DNA of 64,000 nt from Lumbricus rubellus (Eukaryota > Annelida > Clitellata > Crassiclitellata > Lumbricidae). The DNA lies in the NCBI GenBank assembly GCA_945859605.1, contig OX243824.1, forward strand, positions 33,079,820 through 33,143,819. The letters run 5' to 3'. Positions 47,407-57,277 of this stretch are shown one piece after another (positions within the stretch are counted from its first letter, which is position 1; the number at the start of each line of letters is the position of its first letter). The position numbers were made by a program, and so were the translations under genes. The notes under the pieces were generated by a model. It did not search any database and had not been told where the DNA came from. It saw nothing but the letters and a program-made list of their open reading frames with translations.

Positions 47407-50400
47407 TTACAAATCCTGCGACTGAAGCTCATGAGAAACAGGAGTTTGTGGTTCTTGCCCCTCTTCGACGCCACATTCTAAGAGGTGTTCAGGATTCGCA
47501 TCACCGCCACGAGGTTCTGCAGTTAGGACAGATTTGTCCTCATCATCGGAACGTTGTCGACGACCACACCCACGTCTAGCATCATCAGCACCACCTCTAG
47601 GTCCACTGGCACGAGTTGCCTCCTTGCCAACATCCTTGTAGAAGTTGTTGAAATGGACAGCCATATTCTTCTGGAAATTAGGAAATTTCGCATTGATGAC
47701 ATCATTCAACAACTCCCATACTTTTGATGTCTTCAAGGTAAATTCCTTATTGCCTTTAGCGCCAGCCCAACTCATACAGTTCCTAGCGAACCTCTTCGTG
47801 AAGAGACGCAGGCAGGCACTATGAACGTATTCTCTCTCTACAGTGCCGAATGCACCACGAGTAATGAAATCCCGCAACTGCGATCGGTTCACTGTTAACA
47901 CATCATCGTCGCCGTCAGTGAGCCAAGCCTCCAATTCAAGATAATCCTGCCTAACCTGGACAGGGAGCTTGTCGCGAATATGTCTTGCGAGTTCAAGTGA
48001 TACAATCGCTGCAGCTTGAACAGTTGCACCAACTGCAGCAGCTCCCGTGACCCGGCCAGCGATGCCGAATTGACGTTTGATTAGCTGGAAAATTAAATCA
48101 AGCAATAAATCATTAAATATAATAAAAACTTTATGCTTTTCACTAGGTGAAAAGCTAGCTATAGCCTCATCATCATCAGTTTAACGCTTCCTGTTTTCAT
48201 GCCTCACAAATATTGGAAATAAATATGAAATAAATATCTAATATTGACATTTTGCATGAATGACCTTTCTCAATTATATCCTTGTCGTGACCCTTGCCTT
48301 CGCTGTAATTATACTTTAGATGCCAGAACCTGTACACTTTGAGTTCTTCAACTCCTCACAAGTGTCAGTGAAAATGCTGCTTAAAAGTAAGCAATAGTTA
48401 GGAAATACTAAATCACATGTACACATACCACTAGGTCGTGTCTAATTGCCACGTTGTCGGCAGCGAGTCTTGTTACATCATTGACCATCAAGTCCAATTT
48501 TTGGTCAAGTCGTGCCAGCATCGTCATGATATCGGCAGTTGTGACTTTCGCTGATGTTGTTGGAGTCACGACAGGATTGGACAGTGCAGCTACAGTCAGA
48601 GTGGCAATGGTGGCTGTCACGGGCCTTGTCGGACTCACAAGAGGAGCGGGTGCAGAAATTGGAACAGTGGATGTGTTGGTGTTGACTCTTGCTGAAGTTG
48701 TCGGAGTCTCAACAGATGCAGAAGTTGAAATGGAAGTAGCGACTTGCTCGTTTCTCTTCGGAGTCACGAGAGGAGCGTACGTCGTAGCAATGGTGGTGGT
48801 GACTGCCACTGAAGTTGTTGGATTGTCGACGGGTTCAGAAGCTGGAGAGGCTGCAGTCGTGGTGGCATTGGTGACTGTCGCGGGCTTTCTCAGTTTCACG
48901 AGAAGAGCTGGCGTAGATCCTAGATCGGTAAAAGTGTTGGTGGTGATTGCCTGGCAATGCACAATTGCATATGGTCACTAATGCATAATTGTATTATATA
49001 TGCACAAATCCAGTATTAAAGACAAATTCATTGAAACAACAGTCACAGTGTTTTGAAATTATGTCAAACTGAAGTGAGTCACATTGATAAAGATAAAGCC
49101 ATAGTAGACACTGAATCGACGTGGGCTGGTGACTTGAAGTCCTCCGTGTACACCAGGGGTGGCCAACCTTTTGTTGCACAAGGGCCACTATAAAGTTTGG
49201 CAAGCACCCGGCGGGCCATGTGTTTTTTCTCACAGCCTCAAAAGTACAAGTATAGTGTATATACAGGGTGGACCAAAAAATATCCGCCCTACGTTTTTCC
49301 TAAACTTTTGGTCAAAAGTAGAAATTAAGTTACTAACTTCAGTTGTTGGATTCACGACTGGTTTCAGCGTTGATACGTGTGCAGCTACAGTCAGGCCCGG
49401 CGTAGCACCAATCGGTCCAGTTGACGTAGCTGTTGTCTTTACTACCATGCCAACACGACCAGCAACCTCACCCGCCGCTTTCACAGTACCATTAGATTTA
49501 CTGTAAGACCTACTAACACCCCCAGACATTCTATTGCCAGTGCTACCAGCCTTATTAGCTCCAGTTCTTCGTGTAGCCAACCGTTGTCTTTTGACATCCT
49601 TCTTAGGATCGTATTCTTCATCTGAAGACACATCCATCTCACTCTGAAACGCATATTTAACTGAGTATAAGTCATATGCCACACATTTATGAACACTTAA
49701 TAATAACTTATAACAACGATCTGTGTTACATTACACAAGGTTTGCTTTCTGCTGTAATATTTGTAAGCAAGAAATGACCAGCCGCTCTAACAGTGTATTT
49801 TATTACTACGACTGCTTGCGTTGATTGGTAAATGTGTGTGTGGGCTACGTGATCACAATCACCAAATTGTTTTTAAGAAATGCAAATTGGTGCTTTAGAC
49901 ACATTGCAGACTATTGACATACATGTGTAATCCTTATATTAATTAATTTCTGGGCATGGGATTTGAACTGTGTTCCAATCCTTTAAATCCCTGTAAAAGC
50001 TAGTGTTAGTTTCCTTCTCATCAATAATACCAAATTAATATGTTGTTATAATTCAGTGAACTGAAAAGAGGCGGTATAGAAATACACAAATACAATACTA
50101 AATAGTGATATTATTGATGTAAAAATAATTGGCATTCACATTCACCTCTATTGCATTACGCTCTCCCAGAACGTGCCGCACTGAGAATGCCAACACAGCA
50201 TTTCGAAGCCTCTCCAGACGTGTCTCTTCATCGGTGTCAGGTCGATCTCCGATGTCTCGGCAAAACTTTACTGCCATCTCGTAGCTCGTTGTGTGCACCT
50301 CTGGAAAGTACAGACTTGAGACTTCATATTTGTCCCACTTCTTACCACCAATTGCATCATTCTTCTGAACATAATTTTTCGCACATGACTGTCGGTTCTT

Positions 50401-50517
50401 GAACGGGTAATATGCCTGCAAAACGTCATTGTCATCCACTTCTAACCAGGTTTCAGGTGTTTGCCAGATTTCCTGTTCGTCGTCATCACTTCTTTTGCAG
50501 GCAACAACGGTATAGAA
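47407..50517 (-). CDS. Second CACTA-element protein, DUF4806-like, four exons, 5' end unknown
   Basis: Exons by splice sites: 50,517-50,146; 49,643-49,338; 48,950-48,429; 48,084-47,407. All junctions are GT-AG, keep phase 0 and give about 625 residues. Exon 1 starts FYTVVACKRSDDDEQEIWQT and holds a compact domain with QSCAKNYVQKN and TSYEMAVKFCRDIGD, as in N-termini of DUF4806 proteins. Exons 2-3 are Thr/Ser/Ala-rich with repeated PTTS units. Exon 4 carries LPVQVRQDYLELEAWLTDGD, RDFITRGAF, CLRLFTKRFARNCMSWAGAK, the DUF4806 pattern (L-T-N--A-----W-G--G). No start codon fits directly upstream; only 88 bp separate exon 1 from the transposase stop. Likely a TnpA-like accessory protein by position. 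Confidence 0.65.
49152..49300. repeat. Truncated hAT/mariner-like repeat ends in an intron
   Basis: CAGGGGTGGCCAACCTTTTG at 49,155 is a typical hAT-type terminus, then at about 49,263 ACAGGGTGGACCAAAAAATA resembles a Tc1/mariner-type end. Both lie in the intron between exons 2 and 3 of the DUF4806-like gene and neither is complete. Confidence 0.45.
49690..50097. other. Intron between exons 1 and 2 of the DUF4806-like gene
   Basis: Bounded by the donor at 50,145 and the acceptor at 49,644. AT-rich, no repeat recognised. Confidence 0.5.
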
Positions 50518-50605
50518 CTAAAAGCAAATGAGTACAATATAAATATACATATTCGGCAAACCGGTGTACATACAAACTTACATAAATACACTACTATACC
50601 CCATG

Positions 50606-52771
50606 TCATGACTCGTGTAATAGCTGTATTGCAGCAACATGATCATCGTCTATTGGAAGATGTGCACATTTCCGCCATCTTTTATCAAATGTAGCAAAGA
50701 ACACTTCGTCCGACAACTCAGAGACAACGCGAATCCCAACATCTGTTGAGTCTACCGGCACATCAAAAAGTGGTTCCACCTTTTCATACACACTGTACAC
50801 TATATACAGTTCTCCTAGGGCATTTGCTGCCAATAGGTTGCGCACAACACAGACATGGTTGTCAACTATGAAACAGCAGTCACTCTGGTCTGTCCTGTAA
50901 CTGGAAATATGTATATGGTCAACCTGGGCACCAGTGTATTGGAGCAGATCAGGTCTTCCCTCGATCTGTGGTCCATTTTCGTGCCGATGTTTTAGTATTG
51001 TTCTTTTTGATGGGAGTGTGTCGCTGAGTTCTCTTTCGGAAAGTCGACGCACTACTTGCTGAACAACATGGTGTGACTTGTGCACCATTCTCTTTAATTT
51101 GCCAAGATAACTTTCAAACGGAAAGGCGGAGAAGTTATCAAGCACTCCAAAGATACGTGCGTCGTCTGTGATGTGACAGTGCGCGTGAACACTGTACACA
51201 CATTTGTTGCCATAATACTTGACATAATCGTTTACAAATTGCTCCAACCAGCTGCTGGCATGATCAATGTAAACGGCTAGTAACTCATCAGAACAAAGAC
51301 AACGAATAGCTGTTAACAGTAGCTTAAAGTGTTCGTACATCTTATTGTCCAGCACATCCTTCAATATAACTGGAGCAAGGTACAATAGGAATTGCCTTGC
51401 CTCTGTTGCCTTCCATGAATCGCACTCGTTGATCGCGCGACACTTACGCTGAAATTCATGAGGCATTTTCGCCGCAAGATTGACGACAGCTGCTTGTAGT
51501 GCGTTGATCGTGGGACGTCTAACACTAAACGGAAAAGCTTTCGAGTGTAACAAGCCATTTTGCCAGTCCCTTGCCATCCTTCGGACAAGACCAAGAAGTG
51601 TCAGATGCATATAGTCTATTGGGAATTGGCTCACCATGCCGACTTGTAAATCTCTCAGTATACAGTCCTGCAATCTGTACTCGTTCGGAAGTAACAGAAG
51701 CTCAAAATCTGCATCGCATCGCCTTGGTGACTTGGTGTTGTTGAAGGTCATCCGCCTTTCCTTCGTATACAATCCCTCGACAGTACACTTATCGCATCCA
51801 TGGTGATAGTTCACATGCCTCGTGCTCCTAACTTCTGCGCGAGCGGGTGCATCACAAATGAAGCTGTGAATTGTTACTTTGCAAGTGACACCTGCTGAAA
51901 TTGCTACACCGTTCTGTTGAATAGAAGTCATTTCCTCAATGAATGGTCGCAAGAACTCGTTGAAATCATTAGGTTTATGTCGAGCGCCATACAGTGCAAC
52001 AATGAAAACAGGTGAAATAAACGGCTTCACAACACGGCAAAGTATGGGCCACATACACTGTTTACCACTGTTGAACAAAGGTACTCCGTCAATATTATAC
52101 TGCAAATGAAGCTCGGTGTTATTGTCAACTTGACAGCTATGCATTCTTGATAATGTTGATCGCAGAGATCTGGCCAAGGACAGGTACACATAACTTCCTC
52201 CACATTTATCCTCCACACTGTAAGCGAGATTTGTTCGCAGCAGTGTTCGAGGGTCCAGTGGGAGATCTGGATGATTGTGAACTCGCAGACCACCAAGCAG
52301 ATCTTTCATTGCTTCACGGGTGATATTGTGTCGAGAGTTCCAGTTTATGAGAAACTGAGACAGACTTTCTTCCCTATCCGACTCAGAGTCTGACTCTTTG
52401 TCTGTATGGTACTCAGTGTCAAAATCACCACTTCCAGCATTCACACCAACAGAAAGCCAACTGTGTGCTAACTCACCTTCTTCAAGTGGTTCCCCAAATT
52501 CAAACTCATCTTCAATCACATCCTCCGAGGCCTCCACTTCAAGCACTTCTTGCATTACATTCCCTTCGCCGACCATGTGTGCGTTCAACACATTTACTCC
52601 AGCACCCACATCGTACACATGCTGATCAAGCAAGTTTTCGGGGACAGCAACCATAGGCACTGCTTGAAGTGTGGCTAGACCCAGAGCGCGTTCCCGTTCA
52701 ATTCGATCAATGGCTTTCTTTCTCACTCTATACTGTTGTTTGTAAAGGCGCTGATGCTCACGCTTCAAAAG
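50606..52771 (-). CDS. EnSpm/CACTA-type transposase
   Basis: The frame is open from 52,807, but an acceptor TTCAATTTTGCAG puts the exon start at 52,771 (LLKREHQRLYKQQYRVRKKA); the first exon is not found. About 721 codons remain. Residue numbers from the first Met of the open frame: acidic region 88-150, QYNIDGVPLFNSG with D240, HSFICDAPARAE with D319, a CDKC zinc-like pair at 338-341, FPIDYMHLTLLG at 396-407, CRAINECDSWKATEARQFLL, YSVHAHCHITDD and FSAFPFESYLGKLKR with E565. These are conserved in metazoan EnSpm/CACTA transposases; D240, D319 and E565 are candidate catalytic residues (inference). No lesions: the element may still be active. Confidence 0.8.
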   Translation of the reverse strand, partial: LLKREHQRLYKQQYRVRKKAIDRIERERALGLATLQAVPMVAVPENLLDQHVYDVGAGVNVLNAHMVGEGNVMQEVLEVEASEDVIEDEFEFGEPLEEGELAHSWLSVGVNAGSGDFDTEYHTDKESDSESDREESLSQFLINWNSRHNITREAMKDLLGGLRVHNHPDLPLDPRTLLRTNLAYSVEDKCGGSYVYLSLARSLRSTLSRMHSCQVDNNTELHLQYNIDGVPLFNSGKQCMWPILCRVVKPFISPVFIVALYGARHKPNDFNEFLRPFIEEMTSIQQNGVAISAGVTCKVTIHSFICDAPARAEVRSTRHVNYHHGCDKCTVEGLYTKERRMTFNNTKSPRRCDADFELLLLPNEYRLQDCILRDLQVGMVSQFPIDYMHLTLLGLVRRMARDWQNGLLHSKAFPFSVRRPTINALQAAVVNLAAKMPHEFQRKCRAINECDSWKATEARQFLLYLAPVILKDVLDNKMYEHFKLLLTAIRCLCSDELLAVYIDHASSWLEQFVNDYVKYYGNKCVYSVHAHCHITDDARIFGVLDNFSAFPFESYLGKLKRMVHKSHHVVQQVVRRLSERELSDTLPSKRTILKHRHENGPQIEGRPDLLQYTGAQVDHIHISSYRTDQSDCCFIVDNHVCVVRNLLAANALGELYIVYSVYEKVEPLFDVPVDSTDVGIRVVSELSDEVFFATFDKRWRKCAHLPIDDDHVAAIQLLHES

Positions 52772-52807
52772 CTGCAAAATTGAACATTCAAATTGAAATG
52801 TTCTCAT

Positions 52808-53503
52808 CTTCGAAATTTACTTAATTGAAATGACATTCTGACGAAAAATTTAATGAATGTGGAAAACATTCATCCACAAAACTGAACAATACTTTTAATC
52901 CCATGCATGCAGCCTGCCAAATGTCAGCATACAGCATGTAACCAGGCATTTAATCTTCTAATGGATTATTTACCTAATTTAAAAACAAAGGGCTTTGTCG
53001 ACGACATATAATTCCCTTCCAAGAATTTCAAGGTCATGAAAATAAAACGTTGAATGATTCACGAATAGTGCAAGTAAGAAGCAAATTGCAAAACATTAAT
53101 GCATTAGTGAAAATCATAAGTGCAATTTCTGACGCTGCCGGAAAACCACAAGAGATGGAGATGATAGCATAGCTAGTTATTATGAAATATCAGTTATAAC
53201 TGATTAAACATATACCTTTCTTTGTGCTTCTTTGCTGTTTATCGACATTTCACTATGTCACTGTAGTCTTGCTGTTATCATATGTTATGCAGCTACAAAT
53301 TTCTCTTTGTCAAACCTGTATTGTAGTGTAGTGTAAAATGTATTTCAGTTGTGATAAAAGGGTACGTAAGTGGAATGAAAAATTAACCGCTACTTTTTGT
53401 CATTTTGATGGAATACCGAAATACCTCAGATGGCCGGAATACCAATCGTGGAACTATGTGAATTATATTCCACCACATAAAAATTTATTTGCATATAATT
53501 ATA
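52808..53503. other. Upstream region of the transposase exon
   Basis: Should contain the first exon and promoter of the transposase, and perhaps a shared first exon of the DUF4806-like gene. I could not identify either. AT-rich, no repeat recognised. Confidence 0.4.
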
Positions 53504-53916
53504 CCGGAACTTGGTAATTGGCTAGTTCAGCATCCCAAATTATTTACGCACAAGACAAGAAGTGGAATAAGTGATTAAAACATGAGAATTAAACAGAAGC
53601 GGGATGAGAAACAAAGTTGTCAATGCTTAAACTACAAGTGGGATAAAGGATGAAATTATCGGTAACGAAACAGAAGCGAGATTATAAATTATATGCTAAA
53701 ACGATAAACATGGCGCATGACTGATGGAAAATGCTGATTTTAAAATAGAACCGGGATGCCAATGAAAAAGTTGATATCAAAATAAGAAGCGGGACGACTG
53801 ATTATCATGAGGAAAATGTTGATTTTCAAATAAGAAGTCGGAATATAGGTTGAAAATTATATCATGCTGACACCTGCCAAATTTGGGACGCTAAACTAGC
53901 CAATTACCCCGGAACG
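53504..53916. mobile_element. Nested MITE, about 396 bp, GGTAATTGGCTAG termini
   Basis: Inverted termini GGTAATTGGCTAGTTCAGCA (53,513 on) and, reverse complemented from 53,908, GGTAATTGGCTAGTTTAGCG, about 29 bp with two mismatches. Flanks CCGGAACT (53,504-53,511) and CCGGAACG (53,909-53,916) suggest an 8-bp target duplication with one change. Inside are several AGAAGCGGGAT or AAGAAG-type subterminal motifs. No ORF. Confidence 0.7.
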
Positions 53917-53966
53917 TTATTACTTGTAGGCCCTAGTATCGCCGAACTAGGCTTAAAATAGGTATA

Positions 53967-54205
53967 CCGGGTAAAAAGCGGGTACGCCACGGGTGAAAGG
54001 CGGATAATTACAGCGGGCTACCCTTTGAGATGGTCGGTTAGAGTCAGGGTAACCCTCGTGAAGGTCGGTTAGGGTCAGGGTACCCGTCGTGAGGATCGGT
54101 TAGGGTCAGGGTTTGTGTCGTCTAGCTGTAGTAATTTCCGCTGTAATTACCCGCTTTTCACCCGCGTGGCGTGCCCGCTATACCCGCTCCTCGCTTTTTA
54201 CCCGG
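53967..54205. mobile_element. Second nested MITE (239 bp), CCGGGTAAAAAGCGGG termini
   Basis: CCGGGTAAAAAGCGGGTACG on the left and its near reverse complement at the right (CGCTTTTTACCCGG), with GCCACGGGTGAAA / TTTCACCCGCGTGGC further in; flanked by TA on both sides. The centre has three tandem units of GGTCGGTTAGGGTCAGGGTA type (54,033-54,112). Confidence 0.7.
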
Positions 54206-54449
54206 TAAATACACGTTTACCCTACTTTTAATTATGAAAACTTCACAAAGCAATCCAATATGGTGCAAAGAAACAATTTCGATGATTGTCCAACACAACT
54301 TAACTTTGCAACATTTGACACTACACTAGTATACACTATAATATTTGATAAAACGACCTCGCTCACCACCATTTGCATTTCACGAACAAAGACCGTATAT
54401 ATAATAGGCTATATTATGATAATCACTTGCAAGATGGCGAACATTAAAT

Positions 54450-54565
54450 ACGATATCGCTCCGGTATCGGTACACGCAAAAACCCTACAGTCAGCTATAT
54501 CGAAGCGATATAGGTCCGATATAGAAAGTTAAGATATCGCATCGCATATATCGCTCAGATATCGC
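54450..54565. repeat. Right subterminal repeats (CGATAT)
   Basis: TACGATATCGCTCCGGTATC, TATATCGAAGCGATATAGGT, CCGATATAG and CGCATATATCGCTCAGATAT: the same kind of CGATAT palindromes as at the left end, in a shorter and irregular array close to the right terminus at 54,611. Confidence 0.75.
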
Positions 54566-54611
54566 CTCATGAAATGTCTTATAGCTTTGGTAGTGGGCTT
54601 GCCGGCCGGGT

Positions 54612-55600
54612 AGACTACGGAGCCAAACTTGCATGCAATCTTTAATTATAATTTATGTGGACCTAAAGAAAGTTTGATTAGACCTAGCAGGCTTACTGTC
54701 TTTGATAATTTTATATAAATAAAATCTATTCGTAATCGCAATAATAAAATTCAAATTTCTGAAGCGCAACTCGGCAACCAAGCGAAGATCACCATGCTTA
54801 TTCACGAGCGCATGTGTCTATAATTATTATAGTAGCCTGAAGGAGTTCGCGACCTGGTTACCAGAGGTGCAGAAGTGGCAGAGTAACTATAGTAGGGGAG
54901 GGGAAATAATTCCTAAAGAGGTGATACGTCGTTATAGTCAGTGCTTAAAGTGTGGAAAAATAAGTGCCTGGACGCCCCTTACCTTTCCAAAAGAAGTGCC
55001 TGGACGCCCCATACATTTCCAGGCTGTGCTGGCCAATAGGCCTAATTAAGTGGCAGGACGGCGTTCAGATGTTAAAATAAGTGCATGGACGCCGTCCATG
55101 ACCGTACAGCTACACTTTAAGCCCTGGTTTTAGTTTCGAATGGAAACCCGAGAAGCGATCTATGAATAAAGGACCTTGAGGAGGGTAATTGTGAATGACC
55201 AGCAAGGATATAGACCATGAGGAGTGGAATTGTTTGAGTGTGTACAGGTTAGATAATTAATTAAAATCCTTTAGCGTATACACAAGAATTGAAAAGGCTC
55301 GGATAAATTTCAAACCGCATCCGGATTGTAACAGGGCGTAATAATATTATTCGTTCGTATTAGGCTATCAGGCCTGGCCTATATAGTAGGCCTAATTGAT
55401 GCTTCGTTGTGAGCTCTTGGATTGTCCTAATTATTTACTTTGATGTATGGAGACTAATACTCGCATGGTCGAGACCTCAGCGATGCTATCGGGCTTCCAG
55501 TTGCTTAAAGAATGAATAGGCATAAATTATAGTAGGCCCTACGTATTATGAGTGCTTAAGTCTTGAAGGACCGGTCAATATTGTTTGCTTGAAAGAATGA
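54612..55600. other. Intergenic, no gene recognised
   Basis: AGTGCCTGGACGCCCC appears twice (54,963 and 54,995) as a short direct repeat, with a third related word at 55,083. No supported exon. Confidence 0.4.
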
Positions 55601-55960
55601 TTACAAACTTGCACTCATAGGCCTACATTGTATCAGTTTAATTACATCCTGTCCACGATGCCACGTTGTCTTGGACGCATTAATTTTGTTTGTTTAACCA
55701 AACCATGAATAGGCATGCATAGTAGCCTAATGCATAGTGCTTGTCCCGGTTAATTATAAATTTTACCTGGAAGATTAGACTACACTCATCGTAGTATCAG
55801 CTTACATCCTGTCCACGATGCCTCGTCGTCTTGGATCGACGCATTATTTTGTTTCTTTAACCAAACCATGAATAGTAATGCATAGGCCTAGTGCTACACT
55901 CGTCGTATCGGCTTACATCCTGTCCACGATGCCGCGTCTTCATTCATTGACATTAATATA
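55601..55960. repeat. Three imperfect tandem repeats of about 110-155 bp
   Basis: Each contains TTACATCCTGTCCACGATGC (about 55,644, 55,801 and 55,911) followed by CGT and TTGGA-CGCAT, and AACCAAACCATGAATAG in the first two. Non-coding. Confidence 0.65.
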
Positions 55961-56620
55961 CTTCCATGTCTTATAGAACCTATTTAGGCCTAATTACTTG
56001 TTTGAAATGTAACACTACCTTACCCAGCATTAATAAAAAAATTTATTGTAGTCTATTCAAAACTCGATGTCGTATAGGCCTATGCATAATAATTTTATTA
56101 TGCCTGTTTGATATAATAGAACCCAATGATAGAACCTAGTACTTGCCGTATGGCAATAGAATACGGAATCCAATCTTTGTTATGATCACAAAATGAAGTC
56201 CTTTATGTCGTCAAAAATGCACAAACTATCATAAATTATTCACAACAGACAATAAATTTTTAAATTCTGTTGTTTTATTTAAGTGCAAAAACGGTGATTT
56301 CAACGATAGCAATTAAATTTCAGCAAATATTTGTTAGCAATTTCCACATGGTTACGTCGTCGTTAGTAACGCGTCCAATAGATTTCAATGTGTTTGTAAA
56401 ACCTACAATTCCAGAGCGACCCATGTTCGGACTTTAAACAAAATTAATAACATCACGTCAACTTATAGAAAGGTGCCTCGTGTAGCTTGGATACACAGTA
56501 CTTCCTGCATAAATAAATCCGAAATGAGGATAGACACTCTTAGAATTAGGCATACTAAAAACCGAGTGGTGAGGACTAATACATTTTTTGCATGCGTTTT
56601 TGCTACAATAAATTAAGAAT
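55961..56620. other. Upstream region of the DUF7869-like gene
   Basis: AT-rich. The promoter and any 5' exon of the gene at 56,668-61,473 should lie here or further left, but I cannot place them. Confidence 0.4.
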
Positions 56621-56667
56621 TTGAGTATAAATAATTATTGTATGTATATTTGTATGCATATTCACAG

Positions 56668-57159
56668 ATGTGAGTGCAAGCATCGAAACGGAGAGCCATG
56701 CTTCAAGCAATATAGTCCCGAAGAAATGACTAGACGGCGAATGCAGATGATGGCAGAGATGGAACCTCGAGATCAGTCTCTGGTGCTTCTTGGGATGATA
56801 TCATGCACAACATGTATAACCGAAGAAACTAAACGACCTCATCAAAAAAAGCAGACCGAACGAAGGCATCAGCGGACTTCCTACATGTTGGAAGGTCAAC
56901 CAGTCTGTCGCAAGACATTCAAATTCATGCATGGGTAAGTGTCTTTTCCGTGGTATGGCGGGAAACGGACATTATCCCCCCGGACATTATCCCCCCGGAC
57001 ATTATCCCCCCCGGACAAAAGCCCCCCCGGACATTATCCCCCCCGGGGTAGGACATTATCCCCCCCCGGTCTACGATAACATTACCTAAAAATGATGCAA
57101 AAATATAAGAATAGGCCTATGTTAAGCACCCATACATGAGACATTAGGCCCACAGTTGA

Positions 57160-57190
<31 letters not shown>

Positions 57191-57242
57191 TGTATGTATG
57201 TATGTATGTATGTATGTATGTATGTACGTACGTACGTATGTA

Positions 57243-57277
<35 letters not shown>

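Larger units (their letters stand above)
45310..54611 (-). mobile_element. EnSpm/CACTA-like DNA transposon, about 9.3 kb
   Basis: Left end CCGGCCGGCAAAACC and right end (reverse complement) CCGGCCGGCAAGCCC form short terminal inverted repeats. Both ends are followed by arrays of CGATAT-containing palindromic repeats. Between them lie an EnSpm/CACTA-type transposase and a second, spliced, DUF4806-like gene, both on the minus strand. Large size, subterminal repeats and two-gene content fit EnSpm/CACTA. The ends do not start with CACTA and no 2-3 bp target duplication could be confirmed, so the exact boundaries may be off by a few bases. Confidence 0.75.

Noticed and set aside
48454..48981. Open plus-strand frame of 175 codons opposite exon 3 of the DUF4806-like gene
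   Set aside because: It mirrors the Thr/Ser-rich repeat on the other strand (Val/Gly-rich), with no motif; the minus strand has the splice sites and phase.
54033..54112. Telomere-like GGTTAGGGTCAGGG tandem units
   Set aside because: Only three diverged units, enclosed by the terminal inverted repeats of a 239-bp MITE; not an interstitial telomere.
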